From: Comamonadaceae bacterium
Lineage (GTDB): Bacteria > Pseudomonadota > Gammaproteobacteria > Burkholderiales > Burkholderiaceae_C
DNA: 6,591 bases
Assembly: GCA_947372005.1 (NCBI GenBank)
Contig: CANBRV010000125.1
Span: 1-6,591, forward strand
Reading direction: 5' to 3'
The translations under genes were made by a program, and so were the position numbers. Shown here one piece after another: positions 1-6,238 of this stretch. The stretch's first letter is position 1. Each line of letters opens with the position of its first letter. The notes beneath the pieces were generated by a model. The model had not been told where the DNA came from. It ran no database searches and saw only the letters and a list, made by a program, of their open reading frames with translations.

Positions 1-844
1 CAAACGAAGCAATACGCGCGAGTGGCGTGAGACCTAGCGCTGCGGCTTTAGCCGCGCTCATCACGACCACTGCTGCGGCTCCATCGTTAATGCCAGAGGC
101 ATTACCCGCTGTCACGCCGCCCGCTTTATCAAACGCCGGGCGCAATCCAGCCAGTCCTTCGGCGCTTGATTTACGGTTGATGAACTCGTCCGCAGCAAAA
201 ACGATCGGATCACCTTTTTTCTGCGGCATTGACACGCCAACAATCTCATCTTTGAACTTACCTGCATCTTGCGCAGCCATCGCCTTCATTTGCGACGACA
301 GTGCCAGCGCGTCTTGCATATCACGCGTAATGCCATGCGCTTTGGCGACGTTTTCTGCCGTAATGCCCATGTGGTATTGGTTGTACACGTCCCACAGGCC
401 GTCCACAATCATGGAGTCGATCATCTTCCAATCGCCCATGCGCTGGCCGTCGCGCGAGCCATTCAAAACGTGGGGGGCAGCGCTCATGTTTTCTTGCCCG
501 CCGGCAATCACAATCTCGCTGTCGCCCCATGCCACCGCTTGCGCAGCCAACATGACGGCCTTAAGACCTGAGCCACAAACAGCATTAATAGTGAGTGCGG
601 GGGTTTCTCTGGCAATGCCAGATTTAATAAGTGCTTGCCGTGCTGGATTTTGTCCTGCGCCAGCAGCCAACACTTGCCCCATGATGACTTCACCAATTTG
701 CGAGGGGTCCAGCTTGGCTCTTGCCATCGCTTCGCGGATCACGATAGACCCCATCTCGGTCGCAGCCATCTTGGACAGCGAGCCTCCAAATTTGCCAACA
801 GCAGTACGCGTTGCAGCAACAATCACGATGTCATGTGCAGACAT
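1..844 (-). CDS. phaA: Acetyl-CoA acetyltransferase (beta-ketothiolase), 3' end outside window
   Basis: Biosynthetic thiolase that condenses two acetyl-CoA to acetoacetyl-CoA in the cytoplasm, the first step of polyhydroxybutyrate synthesis. The reading frame is open from ATG at 844 to the window edge and gives 281 residues of a family usually about 393 long. Seen: N-terminal thiolase strand with IVIVAATRTAVGKFGGSL; nucleophilic cysteine Cys90 in NAVCGSGLKAV; AGGQENMSAAPH after it; MGITAEN; and the glycine-rich NASGINDGAAAV near residue 260. The His and second Cys of the C-terminal catalytic motifs (near 348 and 378 in the family) fall outside the window, so they are unseen. The start is fixed by a strong AAGGAG 7 nt upstream. 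It lies 99 bp after phaC on the same strand but is separated from it by an intrinsic terminator. Calling it phaA rather than another acetyl-CoA thiolase (bktB, atoB) rests on the phaC neighbour. Confidence 0.93.
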   Translation of the reverse strand, partial: MSAHDIVIVAATRTAVGKFGGSLSKMAATEMGSIVIREAMARAKLDPSQIGEVIMGQVLAAGAGQNPARQALIKSGIARETPALTINAVCGSGLKAVMLAAQAVAWGDSEIVIAGGQENMSAAPHVLNGSRDGQRMGDWKMIDSMIVDGLWDVYNQYHMGITAENVAKAHGITRDMQDALALSSQMKAMAAQDAGKFKDEIVGVSMPQKKGDPIVFAADEFINRKSSAEGLAGLRPAFDKAGGVTAGNASGINDGAAAVVVMSAAKAAALGLTPLARIASF

Positions 845-851
845 AGAAACA

Positions 852-857
852 CTCCTT
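852..857 (-). promoter_or_regulatory. Ribosome binding site of phaA
   Basis: AAGGAG on the minus strand with a 7-nt spacer to the ATG at 844. It is a near-perfect Shine-Dalgarno sequence, fixes the phaA start and suggests strong independent translation of phaA. Confidence 0.8.
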
Positions 858-882
858 CATTTAAAAATTCATAAAACCCCGC

Positions 883-906
883 AAAAAAACCCGCAACGTG
901 TGCGGG
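883..906 (-). terminator. Intrinsic terminator between phaC and phaA
   Basis: Read on the minus strand, CCCGCA-(CACGT)-TGCGGG forms a 6-bp G+C-rich stem with a 5-nt loop (890-906) and is followed directly by seven T (883-889). It sits 37 nt after the phaC stop and 38 nt before the phaA start. It should end or attenuate pgeF-phaC transcripts before phaA. A weak promoter-like pair overlaps it: TTGCGG at 891-896 and TATGAA at 868-873, spaced 17 bp. This pair could restart transcription for phaA but matches consensus poorly. Confidence 0.75.
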
Positions 907-943
907 CTCTCTTGTTTCCTTGCGTCTTAGTCAGCATATATTT

Positions 944-2452
944 TTACGCTTTAACCTTGACATATCTCCCCGGAGCCGCTTCTATAGGTTTGAATTTTGC
1001 CCGTCCATAAGTTTTTGGGCTAGCTATCGTTTTCCCTGCCAAGGGTTTTAACCAATGCGCCCAGTCATCCCACCAACTGCCAGCATGCTCCGTTGCGCCC
1101 TCTAACCACTTAGCTTGTGTACTTGGCAGTCTGCCATCGTCGCGTGTCCAGTGACTCCGTTTTTTCTTGATAGGTGGGTTAATCACACCTGCAATGTGTC
1201 CAGATGCTCCCATCACAAACCGCTTTTTCCCAGAGAGTAATTGCGTGCTGGCATACGCGCCTTCAATCGGCACAATGTGATCTTCTTTAGAGCCGTAGAT
1301 GTAGCACGGAATATCGATCGCTTCAAAATCCACGCGCTCATCCGCCACCAAGCAGTACTTGGATTTGGCCAAATTGTTCTCAAGATACGCCTGACGTAGA
1401 TACCACGCATACATAGGGCCAGGTAGATTGGTCGCGTCACCGTTCCAAAACAATAAATCAAACGGCGGTGGCGATTCGCCTTTAAGGTAATTTTTGGCCA
1501 CGTAGTTCCAAACTAAGTCGTTCGGGCGTAAAAACGAGAACGTGGTCGCCAGCTCCTGCCCCTTCAAAATACCGCCACTTGCAAATTGTGCTTCACGCTT
1601 CTTGACCGACTCCTCATCAATAAACACATCGAGCACACCTGTATGCGTAAAGTCCATCAGCGTGGTTAAAAACGTCGCGGATGCCACGGGCTGCTCATCG
1701 CGCGCGGCAAGCACAGCAAGGGCTGTAGCTAAAATCGTGCCGCCAACACAGAACCCCAGGGCGTTGATTTGTTTGGCAAGGCAAATCTCTTGCACTGTTT
1801 CAATCGCTTTAATCGCAGCATCCTCAATGTAGTCGTCCCACGTCACGTTCGACATGGACTCATCGGGGTTACGCCAGCTCACAACAAACGTTCGATGACC
1901 TTGCGACACGGCATAGCGGATAAAGGAGTTTTCAGGCTGCAAATCGAGAATGTAGAACTTGTTGATGCACGGCGGAATCAACAAAAAAGGTTTTTCGAAA
2001 ACCTTGGCTGTGAGCGGTTTGTATTCGATGAGCTGGAACAAATCGTTTTCAAAAACGACCGCACCCTCAGACGTCCCTACGTTTTTCCCCACTTCAAACG
2101 CCGTCTCATCGGTCATGCTGATCGAACCCTTTTTCATATCCGACAGCATGTTGGCAATGCCGCGCTGCAAACTCGCACCATTGGTTTCAATTGCTTTTTG
2201 AATCGCCTCTGGGTTGAAAGCAAAAAAGTTCTGCGGATTCGTTGCCGAAATCAGTTGCTCTGCTGAGAATTCAAGCTTGGCCTTCGTTTTGTTGTCTAAA
2301 TTTGGTTGGGTAGAAGCCTGCGAGACCATATCCGATAAGGCTTTCGAGCCAGCAACATGTGCAGCTTTGGCCCACTCGGCCATTTGCTTATTAAAAGCTT
2401 CGGCTTGTTTTGCCATTTGCTCGGTCAGTTGTTTATTGATGTCTGTGCTCAT
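944..2452 (-). CDS. phaC: Class I poly(3-hydroxyalkanoate) synthase with shortened N-terminus
   Basis: Polymerises (R)-3-hydroxyacyl-CoA into polyhydroxyalkanoate at the granule surface. The product is 502 residues. The C-terminal alpha/beta-hydrolase domain is fully recognisable: PPCINKFYILDLQPENS (about 160-176), lipase-like box GFCVGG with nucleophile Cys235, Asp391 in GSKEDHIVP, His419 in GASGHIAGVINPP, and the family ending GRYVKVKA. The Asp-to-His distance (28) equals that of the Cupriavidus enzyme (Asp480/His508). ATG at 2452 is chosen because GGAG stands 9 nt upstream; a longer in-frame version would need TTG at 2467 and would overlap pgeF. The start lies 2 nt after the pgeF stop, so translation is probably coupled. 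Odd: class I enzymes are typically near 590 residues with Cys near 319. About 84 N-terminal residues are missing, including the DRRF...W...YLL segment. In their place is a short helical, Lys/Gln/Ala-rich region (residues 1-50). Confidence 0.95.
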   Translation of the reverse strand: MSTDINKQLTEQMAKQAEAFNKQMAEWAKAAHVAGSKALSDMVSQASTQPNLDNKTKAKLEFSAEQLISATNPQNFFAFNPEAIQKAIETNGASLQRGIANMLSDMKKGSISMTDETAFEVGKNVGTSEGAVVFENDLFQLIEYKPLTAKVFEKPFLLIPPCINKFYILDLQPENSFIRYAVSQGHRTFVVSWRNPDESMSNVTWDDYIEDAAIKAIETVQEICLAKQINALGFCVGGTILATALAVLAARDEQPVASATFLTTLMDFTHTGVLDVFIDEESVKKREAQFASGGILKGQELATTFSFLRPNDLVWNYVAKNYLKGESPPPFDLLFWNGDATNLPGPMYAWYLRQAYLENNLAKSKYCLVADERVDFEAIDIPCYIYGSKEDHIVPIEGAYASTQLLSGKKRFVMGASGHIAGVINPPIKKKRSHWTRDDGRLPSTQAKWLEGATEHAGSWWDDWAHWLKPLAGKTIASPKTYGRAKFKPIEAAPGRYVKVKA

Positions 2453-2454
2453 GT

Positions 2455-3180
2455 TTAATTTCTCCAAATACAGGCTGCCATTCGCCCCGTTGTTCCTAAA
2501 TTCTTCGCATCACGTCGATGTGAGAAATAGTCTCGCGAGTTTTTGACGGTGCACCAATGGGGTAAACCATCATTGCCGCTAACTGTTGAAATACCTAAAT
2601 TCACTAGCCTTTGCTGCGTAGCGCTTGCCAAATCAACCAACCATTTGCCGCCGCCGATATTGCGCTTGAATGCCGCTTCAAAATGCTCCGCGACTTCCGG
2701 GCCCACCTCAAAACTGTCATAACCAATGCAAGCGCCAAGCCATGCGTGAATGGGCTCACCAGCCATCGATAGCTCACAAAGCTTATCCAGCGTGGCTTGC
2801 AGCACATCCGTCTTGCCATTGCCTACAAATCCGCGCCATCCCGCGTGCGCCGCGCCCACCGCTGTCCTCGACTCATTCCAAAACAGCACGGGCAAGCAAT
2901 CGGCAACCATCATGACGCAGGCAAGTTCTTTTGATGTTGTGACGCAAGCATCGGCTTCCAAGCCATCAGGCGTATTCGCATCGATTTGAAGGCATTGCAT
3001 GCCGTGAACCTGCTTCATAAAGACAGGCCGCACTCCGATTTGTTCTTCTAAAATTTGGCGATTAGCAGCTACAGACTCGGGAGCATCGCCAACGTGATCG
3101 CCAAAATTGAGCGAATCGAATGGAGCAATGGATACGCCGCCTTGGCGAGTGGTCATCAGGATACGGGGCTTGAAAGGCAT
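2455..3180 (-). CDS. pgeF: Peptidoglycan editing factor PgeF (YfiH, laccase-domain family)
   Basis: Cytoplasmic metal-dependent enzyme of the YfiH family. In E. coli it removes mis-incorporated L-Ser from peptidoglycan precursors; older annotations call it polyphenol oxidase or laccase. The product is 241 residues, the usual full length. Seen: TTRQGGVSIAPFDSLNFGDH at the N-terminus; the three conserved metal/catalytic residues His59 (KQVHG), Cys95 (VADCLPVLF) and His112 (AAHAGWRG); GACIGYDSFEVGPEV; and the family C-terminus SRDYFSHRRD...GRMAACIW. The spacings between the three residues (36 and 17) equal those of the E. coli protein. The start is an ATG with only a weak GAGA-like site upstream. 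It is the first gene of a leftward pair with phaC and diverges from psd with about 30 bp between starts. Its own promoter must therefore lie in that gap or inside the psd coding sequence. Confidence 0.93.
   Translation of the reverse strand: MPFKPRILMTTRQGGVSIAPFDSLNFGDHVGDAPESVAANRQILEEQIGVRPVFMKQVHGMQCLQIDANTPDGLEADACVTTSKELACVMMVADCLPVLFWNESRTAVGAAHAGWRGFVGNGKTDVLQATLDKLCELSMAGEPIHAWLGACIGYDSFEVGPEVAEHFEAAFKRNIGGGKWLVDLASATQQRLVNLGISTVSGNDGLPHWCTVKNSRDYFSHRRDAKNLGTTGRMAACIWRN
2462..2465 (-). promoter_or_regulatory. phaC ribosome binding site inside pgeF
   Basis: GGAG on the minus strand, formed by the penultimate Trp and Arg codons of pgeF, with a 9-nt spacer to the phaC ATG at 2452. The pgeF stop (2455-2457) lies between this site and the phaC start, which is the typical geometry for translational coupling. 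It decides the phaC start at 2452 over the upstream TTG. Confidence 0.7.
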
Positions 3181-3199
3181 GCACGCATTCTCGCAAAGT

Positions 3200-3205
3200 T
3201 AAAAT
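3200..3205 (+). promoter_or_regulatory. Possible -10 element for psd
   Basis: TAAAAT matches five of six consensus positions. It ends 7 nt before the psd ATG at 3213, so a transcript from it would start almost at that ATG and be leaderless. No -35 lies at normal spacing; TTGAAA at 3170-3175 is 24 bp away, which is too far. Confidence 0.2.
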
Positions 3206-3206
3206 C

Positions 3207-4079
3207 GTGCTCATGTCCGAATTTTTATCCGCGCCCAAAAGCGTTCGCAGCCAATACCTCCTCCCCAAACGCGCCCTCACCCAATTTGGCGGCTTTGTGG
3301 CTGGCAATAAATGGGGCTTCATTACAACGCGCATTATCAAGTGGTTCATCAAAAAATATGGCGTGAATATGGCGGAGGCTTTGAATCCAGATCCGCGCAG
3401 CTACGATTCGTTCAATAATTTTTTTACAAGAGCTTTAAAGCCTGATGCAAGGCCATTGGCGAGTGCCACATGGGTTAGTCCTGTGGATGGCGCGATTAGC
3501 CAATTTGGGCGAATTGAAAAAGACCAAATCTATCAAGCCAAAGGACACAGCTACACAGCACAGGCCTTGGTGGGCGGGGACGCCCAGCTTGCCGCCAAAT
3601 TTAACGATGGTCATTTTGCGTGCCTGTATTTGAGCCCGAAAGACTATCACCGCATCCACATGCCCTGCGCAGGAACGCTTAGGCAAATGATTTATGTGCC
3701 TGGCGATTTGTTTAGCGTGAACCCCGCAACGGCTGCGGGTGTGCCTGGTCTTTTTGCACGTAACGAACGCACGATTTGCGTGTTTGATACCGAGCATGGT
3801 CCGTTTGCGCACGTGCTGGTTGGCGCAACCATTGTGGGATCGATGGCAACCGTGTGGCACGGCACAGTCAACCCGCCGCGCTTACCCAAAACGACGACTT
3901 GGAACTACCCCGCCGCTGGCGAAGCGGGTGCCGTCACACTAGCGCAAGGCGATGAAATGGGACGCTTTTTACTCGGTTCTACTGTGGTGATGCTCTGGCC
4001 AAAGTCTGATCTCGTATTCAACCCAAGCTGGCAGCCCACGGGCGCTATCCGCATGGGCGAGGCAATGGCGCAGGCTTAA
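3207..4079 (+). CDS. psd: Phosphatidylserine decarboxylase proenzyme
   Basis: Decarboxylates phosphatidylserine to phosphatidylethanolamine at the inner membrane. The proenzyme cleaves itself to give a beta chain and an alpha chain with a pyruvoyl group. The product is 290 residues from GTG at 3207 or 288 from ATG at 3213; neither start has a convincing ribosome binding site, and the ATG giving MSEFLSAPKS is the more natural N-terminus. Seen: a basic, amphipathic N-terminal region; YDSFNNFFTRALKPDARP; SPVDGAISQFG carrying the catalytic Asp; YLSPKDYHRIHMP with the catalytic His; VGATIVGSM; and the self-cleavage motif LGST at residues 256-259 (GTG numbering), with cleavage expected between Gly257 and Ser258. 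Length and motif order match the bacterial family. It diverges from pgeF and converges on the Bug receptor gene, so it is probably transcribed alone. Confidence 0.95.
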   Translation: MLMSEFLSAPKSVRSQYLLPKRALTQFGGFVAGNKWGFITTRIIKWFIKKYGVNMAEALNPDPRSYDSFNNFFTRALKPDARPLASATWVSPVDGAISQFGRIEKDQIYQAKGHSYTAQALVGGDAQLAAKFNDGHFACLYLSPKDYHRIHMPCAGTLRQMIYVPGDLFSVNPATAAGVPGLFARNERTICVFDTEHGPFAHVLVGATIVGSMATVWHGTVNPPRLPKTTTWNYPAAGEAGAVTLAQGDEMGRFLLGSTVVMLWPKSDLVFNPSWQPTGAIRMGEAMAQA

Positions 4080-4101
4080 TTACTTTTTTTAATTACTTCT
4101 T
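4076..4101. repeat. Tandem 13-bp repeat spanning both stop codons of psd and the receptor gene
   Basis: Two adjacent copies, TTAATTACTTTTT (4076-4088) and TTAATTACTTCTT (4089-4101), differ at one position. The psd stop (4077-4079) lies in the first copy and the opposite-strand stop of the Bug receptor gene (4093-4095) in the second. The T-run at 4084-4090 has no G+C-rich hairpin directly before it, so this is not a standard intrinsic terminator for psd. Confidence 0.7.
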
Positions 4102-5049
4102 CCCAAGCCCAAGCCGAGCCGCGCCTTCGGTATAAAGCTTGGTCTTCTCCGCCATAAACGCAGGCATTTCTTCCATACCCACGTTCACCAGTTCAAAGCC
4201 CGCTTTTGCTGCTAGCTCTTTCATCTCAGGGTCGTTATTCAGCGCGCGCCACTGATCGGAAATCTTTTTCATTGCCGCAGCAGATGTTGCTTTAGGCATC
4301 GCGATGCCACGATACGCGCCGTCCACCCAGTCCACACCTAGCTCTTTAAAGGTCGGCACATCAGGCAGCAGCGGATGGCGTTTGTCCATTGCCACAGCAA
4401 TGCCCCGCACCTTGCCTTTGTTGGCAATGGCGAACGGCGTGTAAGTCATCGAGCCATCAATTTGCGCACCGATGACGGCAATGGCCATATCGCCCGTGCC
4501 TTTGTATGGGATGTAGTTGGTCTTTACCGCAAAAGCGGCATTCAAACGCTCATGCGCCGCGTGGTTGGCAGAGTTGAGACCCGAGCCACCAAGACTTAGC
4601 TTGCCAGGATCTGCCTTCGCCGCTTTGATGAAATCGGCAAAGTTTTTGATCGGGCTATTGGTAGGCACCACCAAAATATCGGGTGTGTAGTGAAACCAAA
4701 ACACAGGTGCAATGTCCGCTGTCTTGTATTGCACTTGACCTTCTAAGGGCTGAAACACAATGTGGGGCAAATTAACACCCACCACGTTTAAACCATCTGC
4801 GGGTAACTGATTGAGCTGCCCCCACATCAACCCACCACCTGCGCCCGCTTTGTATTGAATGACGGTGTCGATAGCCGCGCATTTCTTCTTGAGCACGATT
4901 TGCTGGTGACGCGCCGACAAATCGGATTCACCACCAGGTGGGAAGGCTTGGTAATAGAGCACATTTTTCTCAGGGCAGCTCTGCGCTAGGCCAATACCAG
5001 TATGGCTTGCAAGCAAGCCTAAGGCGAGAATAGAAAGAATTTTCTTCAT
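4093..5049 (-). CDS. Bug/TctC-family periplasmic solute-binding receptor
   Basis: Predicted extracytoplasmic substrate receptor of the tripartite tricarboxylate transporter (Bug) family, full length at 318 residues. The N-terminus is a Sec signal peptide: KK, a hydrophobic stretch to about residue 21, then likely cleavage near GLAQ-SC at 22-24. Binding-domain marks seen: AFPPGGESDLSAR (35-47), the first ligand loop of the family; YKAGAGGG, the second conserved loop; the central LSLGGSGLNSANH and YIPYKGTGDMAIAVIGAQID; and a C-terminal GAYRGIAMPKATS. Cys25 and Cys57 of the mature part could form a disulfide. It follows ttuC by 27 nt with a strong ribosome binding site, so the two are probably co-transcribed and the ligand is plausibly tartrate, malate or a related dicarboxylate. 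No tctA/tctB membrane genes are visible, so it may be an orphan receptor or use a permease encoded elsewhere. The ligand is inferred from context only. Confidence 0.9.
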   Translation of the reverse strand: MKKILSILALGLLASHTGIGLAQSCPEKNVLYYQAFPPGGESDLSARHQQIVLKKKCAAIDTVIQYKAGAGGGLMWGQLNQLPADGLNVVGVNLPHIVFQPLEGQVQYKTADIAPVFWFHYTPDILVVPTNSPIKNFADFIKAAKADPGKLSLGGSGLNSANHAAHERLNAAFAVKTNYIPYKGTGDMAIAVIGAQIDGSMTYTPFAIANKGKVRGIAVAMDKRHPLLPDVPTFKELGVDWVDGAYRGIAMPKATSAAAMKKISDQWRALNNDPEMKELAAKAGFELVNVGMEEMPAFMAEKTKLYTEGAARLGLGKK

Positions 5050-5057
5050 ACCAATAT

Positions 5058-5063
5058 CTCCTT
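5058..5063 (-). promoter_or_regulatory. Ribosome binding site of the Bug receptor gene
   Basis: AAGGAG on the minus strand (AAGGAGAT over 5056-5063), 8 nt before the ATG at 5049 and inside the 27-nt gap after ttuC. This strong site suggests the receptor is translated more efficiently than the enzyme upstream of it. Confidence 0.75.
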
Positions 5064-5076
5064 AAAAATAATAAAT

Positions 5077-6138
5077 TTATAGTTTTGAAATGACGGCCTG
5101 CGTGACCATATCCATCGTCGCCTTACCACCCAAATCACCCGTGTGCAACGATTTGTCTGCTGTAACCAATTCAATCACAGCCATCAACTTTTTAGCCGCC
5201 TCGTTTTCCCCTAGATGCTCCAGCATCATCACGCAGCTCCAAAACGTACCAATCGGGTTGGCTAGTCCTTTGCCCATGATGTCAAACGCCGAGCCATGAA
5301 TTGGCTCAAACATCGACGGAAAACGACGCGACGGGTCAATATTGGCTGTTGGCGCAATGCCCAAACTGCCTGCCAGTGCTGCCGCTAAATCGGAGAGCAC
5401 ATCGGCGTGCAAGTTGGTCGCAACCACGGTATCGATGGTGCGCGGCTTGTTCACCATACGTGCCGTCATCGCATCGACCAGTTCTTTGTCCCACTTCACA
5501 TCAGGGAAATCTTTGGACACTTCCACAGCAATCTCGTCCCACATCACCATAGCGTGGCGCTGTGCATTCGATTTGGTGACCACAGTGAGTTGCTTACGCG
5601 GACGCGAACGTGCCAGTTCAAACGCGTAACGAATCACGCGCTCCACGCCCACACGCGTCATCATGCTCACGTCAGTTGCCACCTCAATCGCGTGGCCTTG
5701 GTGCACACGTCCGCCCACACCCGCGTATTCACCTTCCGAGTTTTCTCGGACGATCACCCAATCCAAATCGGCTGGCGCACAGCGCTTGAGGGGTGCATCA
5801 ATCCCAGGCAAGATGCGGGTTGGACGCACATTGGCGTATTGGTCAAAACCTTGGCAAATCTTTAGGCGCAAGCCCCACAGCGTGATGTGATCGGGAATAT
5901 GCGGATCGCCAGCCGAGCCAAACAAAATCGCGTCTTTGTCTTTGATGAGGTCGTTGCCGTTTTTAGGCATCATTTCGCCGTGAGCACGGTACCAATCGCC
6001 GCCCCAGCCGAAGCTTTCAAACTCAAAATTAAATTTTCCCGACTTGGTCGCCAAGGCACGTAGGACGGCCTCTCCCGCAGGGACAACTTCTTTGCCAATG
6101 CCGTCTCCAGGGATGCAGGCGATTTTGTAGGTTTTCAT
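5077..6138 (-). CDS. ttuC: Tartrate dehydrogenase / D-malate dehydrogenase (decarboxylating)
   Basis: NAD-dependent cytoplasmic enzyme of the isocitrate/isopropylmalate dehydrogenase family. TtuC-type members oxidise tartrate to oxaloglycolate and decarboxylate D-malate to pyruvate. The product is 353 residues from ATG at 6138. Seen: IPGDGIGKEV (9-18); the tartrate-dehydrogenase-type HGEMMP and HITLWGLRLKICQGFDQYAN; substrate arginines Arg91, Arg105 and Arg131 with Tyr138; catalytic Lys189 in VVTKSNAQRH; metal-binding Asp222, Asp246 and Asp250; and the nucleotide-site run FEPIHGSAFDIMGKG. The close match to Agrobacterium TtuC over these segments separates it from LeuB and Icd. ATG at 6138 is chosen because GAGAG lies 6 nt upstream; the longer frame begins with TTG at 6168 and adds a non-homologous MLLLFNRESS. 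It leads a two-gene unit with the Bug receptor and diverges from the TumE-like gene. True substrate preference cannot be read from sequence. Confidence 0.93.
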   Translation of the reverse strand: MKTYKIACIPGDGIGKEVVPAGEAVLRALATKSGKFNFEFESFGWGGDWYRAHGEMMPKNGNDLIKDKDAILFGSAGDPHIPDHITLWGLRLKICQGFDQYANVRPTRILPGIDAPLKRCAPADLDWVIVRENSEGEYAGVGGRVHQGHAIEVATDVSMMTRVGVERVIRYAFELARSRPRKQLTVVTKSNAQRHAMVMWDEIAVEVSKDFPDVKWDKELVDAMTARMVNKPRTIDTVVATNLHADVLSDLAAALAGSLGIAPTANIDPSRRFPSMFEPIHGSAFDIMGKGLANPIGTFWSCVMMLEHLGENEAAKKLMAVIELVTADKSLHTGDLGGKATMDMVTQAVISKL

Positions 6139-6238
6139 GGATGACTCTCGATTAAATAAAAGGAGCAATGTACACCGCTAACAATGGCTTATCGAGTCTG
6201 AGAGTCCGCCACGGTACATCTGTATAACAAAATCAGGT
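6139..6238. promoter_or_regulatory. Divergent intergenic region between ttuC and the TumE-like gene
   Basis: About 100 bp that must carry the promoters for both outward-facing genes. For ttuC (minus strand) a weak pair is TTGTTA at 6179-6184 with TTTATT at 6155-6160, spaced 18 bp. For the rightward gene the best -10 is TATAAC at 6223-6228, without a good -35. Two short palindromes occur: TGTACA at 6169-6174 and TACA-TC-TGTA at 6215-6224. The second abuts and partly overlaps the rightward -10 and is placed like an operator. Confidence 0.4.

Noticed and set aside
27..1010. Long rightward open frame of 327 codons over the phaA region
   Set aside because: It is antisense to phaA and the phaC end; the minus-strand frame gives clear thiolase motifs, while this one has no recognisable domain and runs across the terminator.
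2453..2467. Five-codon N-terminal extension of phaC beginning with TTG at 2467
   Set aside because: It overlaps the end of pgeF and would use up the GGAG that is correctly spaced for the ATG at 2452.
2453..2700. Frameshift hiding the missing PhaC N-terminus upstream of 2452
   Set aside because: The upstream DNA encodes the intact PgeF C-terminus up to its natural end, leaving no room for a displaced PhaC segment.
4040..4092. Intrinsic terminator for psd using the T-run at 4084-4090
   Set aside because: The nearest G+C hairpin (GCCCACGGGC) is over 30 nt from the T-run, and only A/T pairing is possible next to it.
5301..5890. Several rightward open frames inside ttuC
   Set aside because: They are antisense shadows of a gene whose catalytic residues are all in place; none has a ribosome binding site or a recognisable motif.
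6139..6168. Ten-codon N-terminal extension of ttuC beginning with TTG at 6168
   Set aside because: MKTYKIACIPGDGIG at 6138 is where family homology begins, and GAGAG is spaced for that ATG; the extension has no ribosome binding site of its own.
6161..6227. Rightward 19-codon frame (ATG 6168, stop 6225-6227) after AGGAG, a possible leader peptide before the TumE-like gene
   Set aside because: The AGGAG-to-ATG spacer is only 2 nt, the peptide has no recognisable feature, and it would need a promoter inside ttuC upstream of the better -10.
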